Assembly (NCBI GenBank): GCA_020741775.1
Contig: DYYG01000037.1
Span: forward strand, 124,001-188,000
Length of the DNA: 64,000 nucleotides
Source: Methylorubrum populi
GTDB taxonomy: Bacteria > Pseudomonadota > Alphaproteobacteria > Rhizobiales > Beijerinckiaceae
Direction of reading: 5' to 3'
Below the pieces are notes generated by a model. That model was given only the letters and a program-made list of their open reading frames with translations, did not search any database and was not told the DNA's origin. Shown here piece after piece: positions 1-8,057 of this stretch; position 1 is the stretch's first letter, and each line of letters starts with the position of its first letter. The translations under genes and the position numbers were made by a program.

Positions 1-1
1 C

Positions 2-499
2 GTCGGCGGCGGCCAGATTGGCTACAATTATCAGCTCACGCCGGGCTCGGGCTGGGTGATCGGCGCCGAGGCCGATTTCCAGGGCACCGGCTTCGGCCGC
101 CGGGGCGACGGCACCATCGGCACCACCCCCTATTACGGCGTGTCGCCGAGCCTCGACTGGTTCGGCACCGTGCGGGGCCGGCTCGGCTACGCCTTCGACC
201 GCTGGCTCGTCTACGGCACCGGCGGCTTCGCCTATGGCGGCGGCAGCCGGTCGCCCTACGCGGCCTCCTATACCTATACCCTGCCGGACACGGCCCGGAT
301 CGGCTACGCCCTCGGCGGCGGCGTCGAATACGCCCTCACCGACCACATCTCGGTGAAGATCGAGGGGCTCTACGTCGATCTCGGCAGGGGCGGCACCGGT
401 GCGACGGTCTATGACGCCACCGTCCCAGCCTATTATGGCACCGGCCGTTCGGAGTCAGGCTTCGGTGTGGTGCGCGGCGGCCTGAACTATAAGTTCTAA
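2..499 (+). CDS. Outer-membrane beta-barrel (Omp25/porin-like) protein, 3' part
   Basis: The reading frame is open from the window edge, so the start lies upstream and only about 165 C-terminal residues are seen. The sequence alternates Gly, Tyr and aromatic residues in short amphipathic strands (GQIGYNYQL, GTVRGRLGYAFD, WLVYGTGGFAYGG, GGGVEYAL, VKIEGLYVDLG) and ends in a terminal strand finishing GLNYKF. A C-terminal Phe is the usual recognition signal for BAM-mediated insertion. This pattern is typical of Omp25-like surface barrels of Hyphomicrobiales. Its role is structural or a small pore in the outer membrane; no specific substrate can be read from the sequence. Confidence 0.85.
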   Translation, partial: VGGGQIGYNYQLTPGSGWVIGAEADFQGTGFGRRGDGTIGTTPYYGVSPSLDWFGTVRGRLGYAFDRWLVYGTGGFAYGGGSRSPYAASYTYTLPDTARIGYALGGGVEYALTDHISVKIEGLYVDLGRGGTGATVYDATVPAYYGTGRSESGFGVVRGGLNYKF

Positions 500-627
500 A
501 AGCCTGCCGGGTGGCGCGATCCTTGCGCCACGATCCTTGCGTAAGGAGTGAACCATAGCTTGGGAAAAGTCGTTTGAACGGCTTAGCCTCCCCGCATGAG
601 AGCATCGATTTCGGCCCGGAGGGGGCT

Positions 628-1101
628 GTGAGGGGAGCATTTCGAACGGAGACTTTGACCTTGGCCCTTCCTTCGCAGCGCGCCGCCCGGCGCCTTTCCC
701 TCGTCGCCGGCGTCACCGCCACTCTGATCGGTCTGGCGCCGCTCGCCGCCTCTGCCCAGTCCGTCGCCGTTCCGGCCACCGAACCGCCGACGGCGGAATC
801 CCCGGCGGCCCCCGATCTCGGCAATGTCCTGCCGAAGGGGGCACTGGTGTTCCATGGCAATTACTGCGGTCCGGGCAGCCGCGGCGCCGGGCTTCCCCCG
901 GTCGATCCCCTGGACCGGGCCTGCATGCACCACGATGCCTGCTCGCCACCGGCCGGCACGGGCCTGCCCTCCTGCGCCTGTAACGACCAGCTCGAACGTG
1001 AGGCCTCTCTCGTCGCCCATTCGCCGCGTATCCGCGAGGAGCTGCGCACGACGGCGGAGTTCGTGGCCCTCGGTGCGAAGGCCATGGCCTGCGAGCCCTG
1101 A
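628..1101 (+). CDS. Secreted phospholipase A2-like protein
   Basis: 157 residues from a GTG start chosen because GGAGGGGG lies just upstream; an upstream in-frame TTG (574) is less likely. Residues 1 to about 43 form a signal peptide ending ASAQS. The mature part carries the calcium-loop and catalytic signature of the phospholipase A2 family: YCGPG (79-83), then PLDRACMHHDAC (94-105) with the His-Asp dyad, followed by CACNDQL (117-122). Eight cysteines agree with a disulfide-bonded exported enzyme. The expected reaction is hydrolysis of the sn-2 ester of phospholipids in the periplasm or outside the cell. The usual Tyr after the HD-x-C motif is replaced by Ser. No neighbour suggests a substrate. 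Confidence 0.7.
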   Translation: MRGAFRTETLTLALPSQRAARRLSLVAGVTATLIGLAPLAASAQSVAVPATEPPTAESPAAPDLGNVLPKGALVFHGNYCGPGSRGAGLPPVDPLDRACMHHDACSPPAGTGLPSCACNDQLEREASLVAHSPRIREELRTTAEFVALGAKAMACEP

Positions 1102-1218
1102 GCCTTTTCGGTCCTCGTCCTTCATCGGCCCGGGGCAAGCGTCCCGGGCCGATCCTGTTTTCGGCGCTGCGCGGAGTCCGGTTGCGGTGTCGCTTCCGAC
1201 CGGTCGTCGCGGCCGGCG

Positions 1219-1251
1219 AAAATCCCCTCTCCCCGTGCGCGGGGAGAGGGC
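1219..1251 (-). terminator. Intrinsic terminator of the DUF3775 gene
   Basis: A perfect 11-bp inverted repeat (CCCTCTCCCCG at 1225-1235 and its complement at 1240-1250, loop TGCG) lies 9 bp past the stop of the minus-strand gene. Read on the minus strand the hairpin is followed by GATTTT, giving a short T run. It may also slow plus-strand transcripts from the PLA2-like gene. Confidence 0.7.
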
Positions 1252-1258
1252 GGGGACC

Positions 1259-1660
1259 TTACGGTGCCTCGGGCAGGTCCTGGCTGATGCCCAGACCCTC
1301 GAGGCCCTCTTCCAGCAGCGAGGCCGCATCCGGCGAGCCGAGCAGCTCGCGCATCACCGTGTCGCCCGCCGCCTCGCGCTCCTTGGCGAAGCGGACCGCC
1401 TCGCCCCATTCCGCCGCCTCGTAATCGCCGCGGCCGATATAGAGCAGCGCCCCGAGATCGGCGCGCTCATCCTCGTTCAGCCCGGCGATCATGCTGCGGA
1501 TCTCCTGCTCGGTGGCGTCGTCGGTCCCGCTGATCAATACGTCGGTCGCGCCGTCATCGGTCGGATTGGAGCCGGAATCCGGGTCGGTCGGGCCCTCCTT
1601 CGCCTCGACCGCCCGCAGGCGCAGGATGATCTCGGTGATCTTGTCGAGGGCGATGTCCAT
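1259..1660 (-). CDS. DUF3775 domain-containing protein
   Basis: 133-residue acidic, soluble protein without signal peptide or membrane segment. The C-terminal half contains ELNE-type motifs in the form AGLNEDERADLGALLYIGRG (about 79-98) followed by an amphipathic region rich in E and A (EAAEWGEAVRFAKE), matching my recollection of DUF3775, a small uncharacterised proteobacterial family. The middle (about 20-45) is a low-complexity D/G/S/T linker. It is a single gene ending at a strong terminator. The function is unknown; an assignment beyond the family is not supported. Confidence 0.65.
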   Translation of the reverse strand: MDIALDKITEIILRLRAVEAKEGPTDPDSGSNPTDDGATDVLISGTDDATEQEIRSMIAGLNEDERADLGALLYIGRGDYEAAEWGEAVRFAKEREAAGDTVMRELLGSPDAASLLEEGLEGLGISQDLPEAP

Positions 1661-1871
1661 GCTTCACTCCAGCTTCGACGGGCCTTGCCGGAGGCGAGGC
1701 GGCGCGTCGGGTTCGAATGCCATGCGCGGGGCCGCCGCGACCCACGGTCCGGGCGAGCCGGTACCGTGAGACCGCGACGGGGCGCAGAGCCTCGACAACC
1801 CGTGGCGTGGGCATTGGTTCGGGGGAGAGAGCGGGCGGGGCGGGAAGAAGGCCCCCGGCCGTGCGGCTCCG

Positions 1872-2006
1872 TCAGGCCCGGGGCGGATACCCGCCCGACT
1901 CGGTGCTGGTGACCCGCACGGGGCGCTCCTGTTCACGCCGGTGCCACATCAGGAGCAGGGCGGAGACCACGAGCCAGGGGCCGGCGATCCCGATGAAGAA
2001 CGACAT
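1872..2006 (-). CDS. Small single-pass membrane protein
   Basis: 44 residues from ATG 2006: MSFFIGIAGPWLVVSALLLMW forms one hydrophobic segment with a basic stop-transfer tail (HRREQERP). A longer in-frame version starts at 2111 but its extra 35 residues have no recognisable features. Small membrane proteins of this size are commonly missed. Function unknown; there is no obvious operon partner, the NUDIX gene lying upstream on the same strand after 131 bp. Confidence 0.5.
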   Translation of the reverse strand: MSFFIGIAGPWLVVSALLLMWHRREQERPVRVTSTESGGYPPRA

Positions 2007-2137
2007 GAGCGCATCTCCCGCGCGGCGAAGACTCTCGGAGGGAATCCATTCCGCGTCGGGGGTGATGATAGATCGTGGCGGGCCGCCCGCAAGCGGGGCG
2101 TCCGCCATCATCCGATCGACCCTTCGGACGGGTGGGA

Positions 2138-2704
2138 TCAGGCGAACAGCTCCGGGCGGCGCAGGCGCAGGGAGAGGAGCAGCACCAGCGTCTTCATGTC
2201 GGCGATCTCGCCTGCCTCCGCCATCGCGGCGAGGGTGGCGAGCGGCATCTCGACCACGGTGATCGCCTCGTGCTCCTCGGCCAGGCCGCCGCCCGGCCCC
2301 TCCCGGTCCGCCTCCGCATAGGGGGCGAGGAACAGGTGCATCCGCTCGGTGGAGATGCCGGGTAGGCTCCAGACCGTGGAGACCGGCTCCAGGCGGGATA
2401 GGCGCAGACCCGTCTCCTCGAAGGCTTCCCGGCGCACGCCGGCCTCCGGATCGGCCTCGTCGAGCAGGCCGGCCGGCACTTCGAGCAGGTCGGGCACCCC
2501 GGCGGTGAAGAAGGGCGCCGCCCGGAACTGGCGGATCAGCAGGGCGACCCGGCGCTCAGGATCGTAGGGCAGCACGCAGACCGCCTCGCCGTGATCCTCG
2601 ATCTCCCTAGTGACCTCGGCGCCCTCGGGAGTGGTCACCTCGGCGACGAGGAAGCTCGCCCAGCCGTCGTGGACGGTGCGGGTGCCGCGGATCTCGGGGG
2701 GCAT
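2138..2704 (-). CDS. NUDIX hydrolase, NudK/ADP-ribose pyrophosphatase type
   Basis: 188 residues, cytoplasmic. The Nudix box spans about residues 79-100 (GLLDEADP then RREAFEETGL), holding the metal-binding REx2EE core. The spacing is one residue shorter than the canonical GX5EX7REUXEEXGU and is like that I recall for GDP-mannose/ADP-ribose type NudK enzymes. An upstream LIRQFR and a PDLLEVPAG stretch are also typical of the ADPRase group. The probable reaction is hydrolysis of a nucleoside diphosphate sugar to NMP and sugar phosphate. It sits 24 bp upstream of no same-strand partner except the TusA-like gene (2729-2983), which precedes it on the minus strand, so the two may be cotranscribed. 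Confidence 0.85.
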   Translation of the reverse strand: MPPEIRGTRTVHDGWASFLVAEVTTPEGAEVTREIEDHGEAVCVLPYDPERRVALLIRQFRAAPFFTAGVPDLLEVPAGLLDEADPEAGVRREAFEETGLRLSRLEPVSTVWSLPGISTERMHLFLAPYAEADREGPGGGLAEEHEAITVVEMPLATLAAMAEAGEIADMKTLVLLLSLRLRRPELFA

Positions 2705-2728
2705 GACGTCTCCGGGTTGGCGTGACGG

Positions 2729-2983
2729 CTAAGGGGAGCGGGCGACGCGGCGGATCAGGAAGCGCGAGGCCGTGCCCGCTCGCTCCTGCGCTTCCAGCGT
2801 CGCCCCTTCCTCGCGGACGACGTTGGGGATGTCGATCCCGGCGAGTGGGTCCGTGCAGGTCACGGCGAGGCGTCCCCCGGCCGGCAGGGTGCGGAGCGCC
2901 TTGCGGGTGCGCAGGGCCGGAAGCGGGCATTTGAGGCCGCTGAGGTCGAGCTCGACCGTGTCGGCCGCGGAGGATTCGGGCAT
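2729..2983 (-). CDS. TusA-family sulfurtransferase
   Basis: 84 residues. The N-terminal motif LDLSGLKCPLPALRTRKAL contains the family CPxP signature with the catalytic persulfide Cys at about residue 19; the rest is the expected alpha-beta sandwich (LAVTCTDPLAGIDIPNVVREEGATL). TusA-like proteins relay sulfur for tRNA thiolation, molybdenum cofactor or sulfur oxidation. An alternative start five codons upstream (2998) would give MGLAAM. It begins just after the terminator of the upstream gene and runs into the NUDIX gene 24 bp later, suggesting a two-gene unit. The exact sulfur acceptor cannot be told. Confidence 0.85.
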   Translation of the reverse strand: MPESSAADTVELDLSGLKCPLPALRTRKALRTLPAGGRLAVTCTDPLAGIDIPNVVREEGATLEAQERAGTASRFLIRRVARSP

Positions 2984-3003
2984 CGCGGCCAAGCCCATAA
3001 CAC

Positions 3004-3044
3004 GAAAAAGCCCCGCTGGCTGAAGCGCAGCCGGCGGGGCTCGT
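3004..3044 (-). terminator. Intrinsic terminator after the Gly/Tyr-rich gene
   Basis: The inverted repeat AGCCCCGC(TGGCT)...(AGCC)GGCGGGGCT spans about 3011-3043. On the minus strand it is followed by a TTTTT run at 3004-3010, a textbook Rho-independent terminator positioned 22 bp after the stop at 3066. Confidence 0.85.
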
Positions 3045-3065
3045 TTTCGCGGAAGGCCGGGCGGC

Positions 3066-3461
3066 TTACCAACCGTAAGGGTCGTAGCCGCCGTAATAGC
3101 CGCCATAGGCCGGATAGCCGTAATAGCCCACCGGGCGACCGTAGCCGTAATCGTAATAGCCGTAGCCGCCGTAGTAGCGCGGGGCCGCGCTGGCGGCGAG
3201 GGCACCACCGATCAGTCCGAGCGCCGCGCCGGCGGCGAGGGCACCGCCGACGTTGCGGCGGCGGTAATAGCCGTAGCGGGGGCCGTAATGCCCGCCGTAA
3301 TAGCCGCGGCGCCAGCCGACGGTGTCGACGGTCGTGCCGCCTCCGCCGACCTGCGCGGCGCTCAGGGCCGGCAGGGGCGCAGCCTCGGCGGCGGGCACGG
3401 CTGCAAGGGTCAGGCTGGTGGCGGCAAGGCCGGCGAGCGTCAGGGAGGTGATGCGTGACAT
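3066..3461 (-). CDS. Secreted Gly/Tyr-rich low-complexity protein
   Basis: 131 residues from ATG 3461, preceded by TAAGGAG. A signal peptide occupies about residues 1-28 (SLTLAAVPAAEAA). After a short linker the protein has a central hydrophobic glycine-alanine segment (GGALAAGAALGLIGGALAASAA, split here as a glycine-zipper-like helix) flanked by Tyr/Gly repeats: YYGGHYGPRYGYYRRR before it and many YGY/YGG units up to the C-terminus. Such proteins are frequent in Methylobacterium and relatives and are usually left hypothetical. It could be an envelope or surface-adhesive protein; function unknown. Confidence 0.7.
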   Translation of the reverse strand: MSRITSLTLAGLAATSLTLAAVPAAEAAPLPALSAAQVGGGGTTVDTVGWRRGYYGGHYGPRYGYYRRRNVGGALAAGAALGLIGGALAASAAPRYYGGYGYYDYGYGRPVGYYGYPAYGGYYGGYDPYGW

Positions 3462-3604
3462 GGATGCGGACTCCTTAGGCGATAAGGAACACGCACAGGA
3501 ACAATCCCGCGCCGATCCCGTTCCACCGTCTGGGCATGGCGCGTGCGAAATCCCACGCCGGCTTCCTGCGTCCGCCTCGCCTGCGCACGGGGCGGCCGGT
3601 TCCG

Positions 3605-4972
3605 TCAGAAAATGCAGGCGGTGAAGGCCGGCTCGACGGATTTCTCCCAAGGCCCCTCGTAAGCGGCCAGCCGCTCCTCCGCTTGGCTGCGGCCGGCGGC
3701 CACGATGGCCTCCAGCGGCTGGAGATAGATCGCCTCGTCGCGCCCGGTCCCGTCGCGGCGCGCCCGCGCCTGCAGGCCGGAGCGGGCGATCGCCAGGGCC
3801 TCGGCGGCGATGGCACCGAGGCTGCGCCCGCCGATGCTGGCGTTGAGCCCGATCCGCGGCACGGCGGCGCGGATCGATTCCCGTTCGCAGGCGCTCCAGC
3901 CACGCACCAGATCCCAGGCGGCACCGAGGGCGGCCTCGTCGTAGAGCAGCCCGACCCAGAAGGCCGATTGCGCCGCGATCATCGCCGGGCCGCCGACATC
4001 GGCGCCGCGCATTTCGAGAAAGCGCTTCAGACGCACTTCGGGGAAGACGGTGGAGGCGTGGTTGGCCCAATCCGAGACCGTCGCCCGCTCGCCCGGCAAA
4101 GCCGCGAGGCGGCCCTCCATCAGGTCGCGGAACGAGGCGCCGGCCACGTCGTGATAGGTCTCGCCGCGCTTGACGAAGTACATCGGCACGTCGAGCAGCC
4201 AATCGACGTAAGCTTCGTAGCCGAAGCCCTCGTCGAAGGCGAAGGCGAGCATGCCGGTGCGGTCGGCATCGGTGTCGCGCCAGATCTCCGAGCGCCGCGA
4301 CAGGAAGCCGTTGGGCCGCCCATCGGTGAAGGGGGAATTGGCGAACAGCGCGGTGGCGATGGGCTGAAGGGCGAGGCTGACGCGCATCTTGCGCACCATG
4401 TCGGCTTCCGAGGCGAAATCGACGTTCACCTGCACCGTCGCGGTGCGCAGCATCATGTCGAGGCCGAGCTTGCCGACCTTCGGCATGTAGTTGCGCATGA
4501 TGCGGTAACGGCTCTTCGGCATCAGCGGCGTAGCTTCACGGGTCCATTTCGGACTCATGCCGAGATCGAGGAAGCCGATACCGAGGGGCTGTGCCGCACG
4601 CTTCACCGCCGTCAGGTGCGCGTCGAGTTCGGCCACGGTCGCGTGGACATCGGGCAGGGGCGCGCCGGACAGTTCGAACTGGCCGCCCGGCTCGATCGAG
4701 ATCGCGCCGCCCTCCTGCCCCGCCAGCCCGATGATGTTGCCGGCGTCCAGAATCGGCTCCCAGCCGGTCTCGCGGCCGAGATTCTCCAGCAGCGCCCGGA
4801 TGCCGCGCTCGCCCTCGTAGGGAACGGGCGCGTGATCCTCCGTGTAGAACGGGATCTTCTCGTGCTCGGTGCCGATGGCGAAGCGCTCGCGCGGCTTCTC
4901 GCCCGCGGAGAACCACGCGATCAGCTCCTCCCGCGTGGTGAGCGGGGTCGTGTCGGACGTGTCGCGCGCCAT
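3605..4972 (-). CDS. gshA: Glutamate-cysteine ligase
   Basis: 455 residues, the size of the plant/alphaproteobacterial class of GCS2 ligases. It catalyses the ATP-dependent joining of L-glutamate and L-cysteine, the first and limiting step of glutathione synthesis in the cytoplasm. Family features are seen in order: IGTEHEK (about 33-39), a glycine-rich substrate region (GGAISIEPGGQFELSG, about 88-103), LGMSPKW, NVDF and the MYFVKRG segment. The start at 4972 is the first ATG. It is monocistronic here, with the secreted Gly/Tyr-rich gene downstream and no gshB in view. Close to full length with no defect seen. Confidence 0.95.
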   Translation of the reverse strand: MARDTSDTTPLTTREELIAWFSAGEKPRERFAIGTEHEKIPFYTEDHAPVPYEGERGIRALLENLGRETGWEPILDAGNIIGLAGQEGGAISIEPGGQFELSGAPLPDVHATVAELDAHLTAVKRAAQPLGIGFLDLGMSPKWTREATPLMPKSRYRIMRNYMPKVGKLGLDMMLRTATVQVNVDFASEADMVRKMRVSLALQPIATALFANSPFTDGRPNGFLSRRSEIWRDTDADRTGMLAFAFDEGFGYEAYVDWLLDVPMYFVKRGETYHDVAGASFRDLMEGRLAALPGERATVSDWANHASTVFPEVRLKRFLEMRGADVGGPAMIAAQSAFWVGLLYDEAALGAAWDLVRGWSACERESIRAAVPRIGLNASIGGRSLGAIAAEALAIARSGLQARARRDGTGRDEAIYLQPLEAIVAAGRSQAEERLAAYEGPWEKSVEPAFTACIF

Positions 4973-5153
4973 GCGCTGCCTCGGAGGTGACGTCGATCGA
5001 AGGGGTCAGCGGCGCGCCGGTCGTCCGCCACGGGACGGGCCAGTGGCAGCCTCACCGGATGTCGTGTCCTTAGAGGACACTGCAAGGGTGAACAACGCGC
5101 CCGCCTACCGCATGACGGGCATGATTCACGCTTCTATCGACGGGAAGGGACGA

Positions 5154-6137
5154 TCACGGATCCGCGAAGAACGCCGCATAATCCGGCCGCGCGATCCCTG
5201 CCCGTAGGAGCAATTGCAGCAGCAGCCGTGCCTTCAGCCCCGACAGAAGCCCGGCCGAGAGGGCGCCGCGCCGCAGCAGATCGATCTCGCCGCCGGGATA
5301 TCCGTATGTGCGGCAGAACACCGGCCCGGTCTGCGCCCGAGACGCGAGCACCACCGGCATCCGCCCGGCGATGGCCGAAACGATCTCGGCCAGGGGCTCC
5401 GGCACGTGGCCCGCGCCCATGCCCTCGATCACGCATCCGGCGAAGCCGAGATCGAGCAGGGCGGCGAGCAGGCGTCCGTCGTCGCCGAGGCCCATCCGCA
5501 GGAGCGCCACGGGCGCGGCCTCCGGCGCCAGCGGCCCGGCGAGGACGGGCGCGCGATTCGGGCGCAGGACGATGCGGGCCTCGCCCTCGGCGACGAGGCC
5601 GACCGGCCCGGCCAGCGGTGAGCGGAAGGCCGAGGTGAGGGCGGTATGCGCCTTCTGGACGAGGCGGGCGGCGTGGATCTCGTCGTTGAGCACGGTCAGC
5701 ACGCCCAGGCCGTGCGCGCCCGCGCTGCCGGCGACGAGGGTCGCGGCCAGGAGGTTGCCCGGCCCGTCGGCCCCGGCCGATTCCGGTCCGCGCATCGCCC
5801 CCGTGACGACCACCGGCTTGTCCCCGGTGACGAGACAGTCGAGCACGAAGGCCGTCTCCTCGATGGTATCGGTGCCCTGGATCACCACCGCCCCATCGAG
5901 ATCGCCCGCGAGGCGTTGGTTCAGCGTGGCAGCCACACCGATCAGGTCGTCGAGGGTCAGCCCGGCGCTCGGCCGCCGCAGGGGAGAGAGGGTTTCGACC
6001 TCCGCCGCCGCGTCGAGACCCGGCACCGTCGCGGCGAGGTCGGCGGCCGTCAGCGTCGGCACGATCCCGCCCTCCGCGCTGCGGGTCATGGTGATCGTCC
6101 CGCCAAGGGACAGGAGGAGGATGCGGGGCAGGGCCAT
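5154..6137 (-). CDS. L-asparaginase
   Basis: 327 residues of the bacterial asparaginase/glutaminase fold. The first active-site signature is LSLGGTITM near residues 9-17, with the nucleophilic Thr, and the second is VIQGTDTIEETA (about 84-95), with the Thr-Asp pair. It hydrolyses L-asparagine to aspartate and ammonia. No signal peptide is present, which points to a cytoplasmic enzyme. The gene ends close to a 180-bp gap before gshA. It follows rsmE by 32 bp on the same strand, so the two are probably cotranscribed, although their functions are unrelated. Confidence 0.92.
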   Translation of the reverse strand: MALPRILLLSLGGTITMTRSAEGGIVPTLTAADLAATVPGLDAAAEVETLSPLRRPSAGLTLDDLIGVAATLNQRLAGDLDGAVVIQGTDTIEETAFVLDCLVTGDKPVVVTGAMRGPESAGADGPGNLLAATLVAGSAGAHGLGVLTVLNDEIHAARLVQKAHTALTSAFRSPLAGPVGLVAEGEARIVLRPNRAPVLAGPLAPEAAPVALLRMGLGDDGRLLAALLDLGFAGCVIEGMGAGHVPEPLAEIVSAIAGRMPVVLASRAQTGPVFCRTYGYPGGEIDLLRRGALSAGLLSGLKARLLLQLLLRAGIARPDYAAFFADP

Positions 6138-6169
6138 ACCTTAAGATGTCCTCTGATCGCCGGATGAAG

Positions 6170-6922
6170 TCACCGCCCGTCGCCGAGCACGGCCTGTACC
6201 AGGGTGAGCACCGCCACCGCTGCCGTATCCGCCCGCAGGATACGGGGCCCGAGCGACAGGGCGACGGTGTTGGGCCGGGCGGCGATGAGGGCACGTTCCT
6301 CCTCGTGGAACCCGCCCTCGGGGCCGACCAGCACCGCCAGCGGCGGCGGATGGGCCGGATCGGCGGCGGCGCGCAGGGCCGCGACCGGATCGGAAACGGG
6401 GGCGTCCTCGTCGCAGAACACCAGCAGCCGGTCGGGGGAGAGGGCATCGAGGCAGGCGGGCAGCCGCGCCGGTTCGGCGATCTCGGGAATCGAGAGGATG
6501 CCGCATTGCTCGGCGGCCTCCACCGCGTTGGCGCGCAGGCGATCGAGCTTGATCCGCTCTCCTTGCGTGAAGCGGGTGAAGACCGGCCGGATCAGCCCGG
6601 CGCCCATCTCCACCGCCTTCTGCGCCATGTAGTCGAGGCGGCCGGTCTTCAGTGGAGCGAACAGGTAGTGCAGATCCGGCGGCGCCGGCTGCGGCCGGGT
6701 TCGCGTCACGACCCGCAGATCCGCGCTCTTGCGGCCCTGCGGCACGATCTCGGCGCGCCACTCGCCGTCACGGCCGTTGAACAGCAGGACGGGATCGGTC
6801 TCGCTCCGCCGCAGCACGGTGAGGAGGTAATTGGCCTGGGCCCGCTCCAGCGGCAGGACCAGCCCCTCCGCCAGATCCGATTCGACGAACAGGCGCGGGG
6901 CGGTGAAATCGTAGGCGGCCAT
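6170..6922 (-). CDS. rsmE: 16S rRNA (uracil-1498-N3)-methyltransferase
   Basis: 250 residues. N-terminal part is the PUA-like RNA-binding region (RLFVESDLAEG...HYLLTVLRRS-like), followed by a SPOUT methyltransferase domain with the knot motifs VLVGPEGGFHEEE (about 190-202) and SLGPRILRADTAAVAVL (about 220-236). These motifs bind S-adenosylmethionine. It methylates N3 of U1498 in helix 44 of 16S rRNA. The QAVLGDGR C-terminus is usual for the family. It probably heads a two-gene unit with the asparaginase gene. Confidence 0.94.
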   Translation of the reverse strand: MAAYDFTAPRLFVESDLAEGLVLPLERAQANYLLTVLRRSETDPVLLFNGRDGEWRAEIVPQGRKSADLRVVTRTRPQPAPPDLHYLFAPLKTGRLDYMAQKAVEMGAGLIRPVFTRFTQGERIKLDRLRANAVEAAEQCGILSIPEIAEPARLPACLDALSPDRLLVFCDEDAPVSDPVAALRAAADPAHPPPLAVLVGPEGGFHEEERALIAARPNTVALSLGPRILRADTAAVAVLTLVQAVLGDGR

Positions 6923-7231
6923 GGTCTCTCGCAGCGAAGCCGGTGTCGTCGCGTGACCGCTCCGACTTTGTCAATCGGGTCTGCCCCACTCAAATGTGGT
7001 GCAAAAATATCACCTCGACGCTGTTTCGCGCTGTTTCCCACCATCGCGGCGGCCTGAGGCCCGGTGGCACCATTGGCGCCACAATCCCATGCGCAAAAAG
7101 CTGCCGCATCGAAACAGGGACCAGCCCCTTGCCGAAACCCGCAGCGCGCCGCGCCCGGGCCTCACGGCGGGTGGGCGCTGCGGGATCGGGGGCACACCCG
7201 TCGCGGCATGCGGGGAGAAGGACCGGGCCGA
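6923..7231. other. 309-bp divergent intergenic region
   Basis: This stretch separates rsmE (minus) from a secreted-protein gene (plus), so it should hold two divergent promoters. The part at 6985-7045 is locally AT-richer (GTGCAAAAATATCACC). It also contains a short direct repeat of GCTGTTTC near 7018-7035. A GTGGC/GCCAC imperfect inverted repeat lies near 7062-7082. I see no convincing coding sequence; the open frames here are upstream extensions without ribosome sites. Confidence 0.5.
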
Positions 7232-7831
7232 ATGACTGCCAGGATGTCTGCATCAGCGAAGACCGCCGCCGCTCTCGTCGGCCTCGTCCTGCTGTCCGGC
7301 CCGGTGCTGGCTCAGGGCCTCAGCGGGGCTCCGCTGCCGTCAATGGACGTGACGCCCGCGCCGGCGCCCTCCGCCGCTGCGCCGATGAGCATTCCGGCTC
7401 CGATGGCGCCGGCGGCTCCGGCCCAATCCGTGCCGCAGCAGGCGGGCACCGATTGCAACGGCATCCAGAAGACGCTGATCGAGCGCAAGAACCTCGTGGC
7501 CAAGGCCAACGCGGCCTCGAATTCCAAGAAGAAGATGACGCCGCAGGAGGCCTGCTCCCTGTTCGGCCAGCTCCAGGCCAACGGCGCCACCGGCATCAAG
7601 TGGATCACCGCCAACAAGGAATGGTGCTCGATCCCCGATTCCTTCGCCGAGGGCTTCAAGGCCGACCATAACAAGGTCGGGGCGATCCGCACCAAGGTCT
7701 GCGGCATCGCTGCCCAGGCCTCGAAGATGGAAGCCCAGGCCCGCTCTCAGGCGCAGAACGGCGGCGGCGGCGGTCTGCTCGGCGGGCCCGGCCTCTCCGG
7801 CAGCTTCCGGATGCCGCAAGGCGCCCTCTAA
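7232..7831 (+). CDS. Secreted conserved hypothetical protein
   Basis: 199 residues from ATG 7232, preceded by GGGAGAAGG. A signal peptide (about 1-28, AAALVGLVLLSGPVLAQG) is followed by a Pro/Ala-rich linker of about 45 residues, then a soluble domain with four cysteines: DCNGIQ, EACSLFGQL, EWCSIPD and KVCGIAA. The C-terminus is Gln/Gly-rich (SQAQNGGGGGLLGGPGL). The conserved Cys spacing and the WITANKEWC segment suggest a disulfide-stabilised helical bundle in the periplasm. I do not recognise a characterised homologue. Its first part lies far from ubiA (226 bp), so it is probably single. Confidence 0.75.
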   Translation: MTARMSASAKTAAALVGLVLLSGPVLAQGLSGAPLPSMDVTPAPAPSAAAPMSIPAPMAPAAPAQSVPQQAGTDCNGIQKTLIERKNLVAKANAASNSKKKMTPQEACSLFGQLQANGATGIKWITANKEWCSIPDSFAEGFKADHNKVGAIRTKVCGIAAQASKMEAQARSQAQNGGGGGLLGGPGLSGSFRMPQGAL

Positions 7832-8057
7832 GCATCGGCCCGAAGGCGGTTTCGCGCTTTCGGCAAAAGACGATGCAGAAACACGGATACAGAGCATCGT
7901 CCTGGATTCGAGGTTCTCTCGCGCATTCCAGTGAGGCGGAGACCGGTTCGTCGGAATGCGTGGCAAATCCATAACTTGGAGACGCCGGCCTGAACCCATC
8001 AGGTCGGATCCGGCTCTGAGATCGCGCTCCGACACCGCGTTCTGAGTCTTCGCCACC

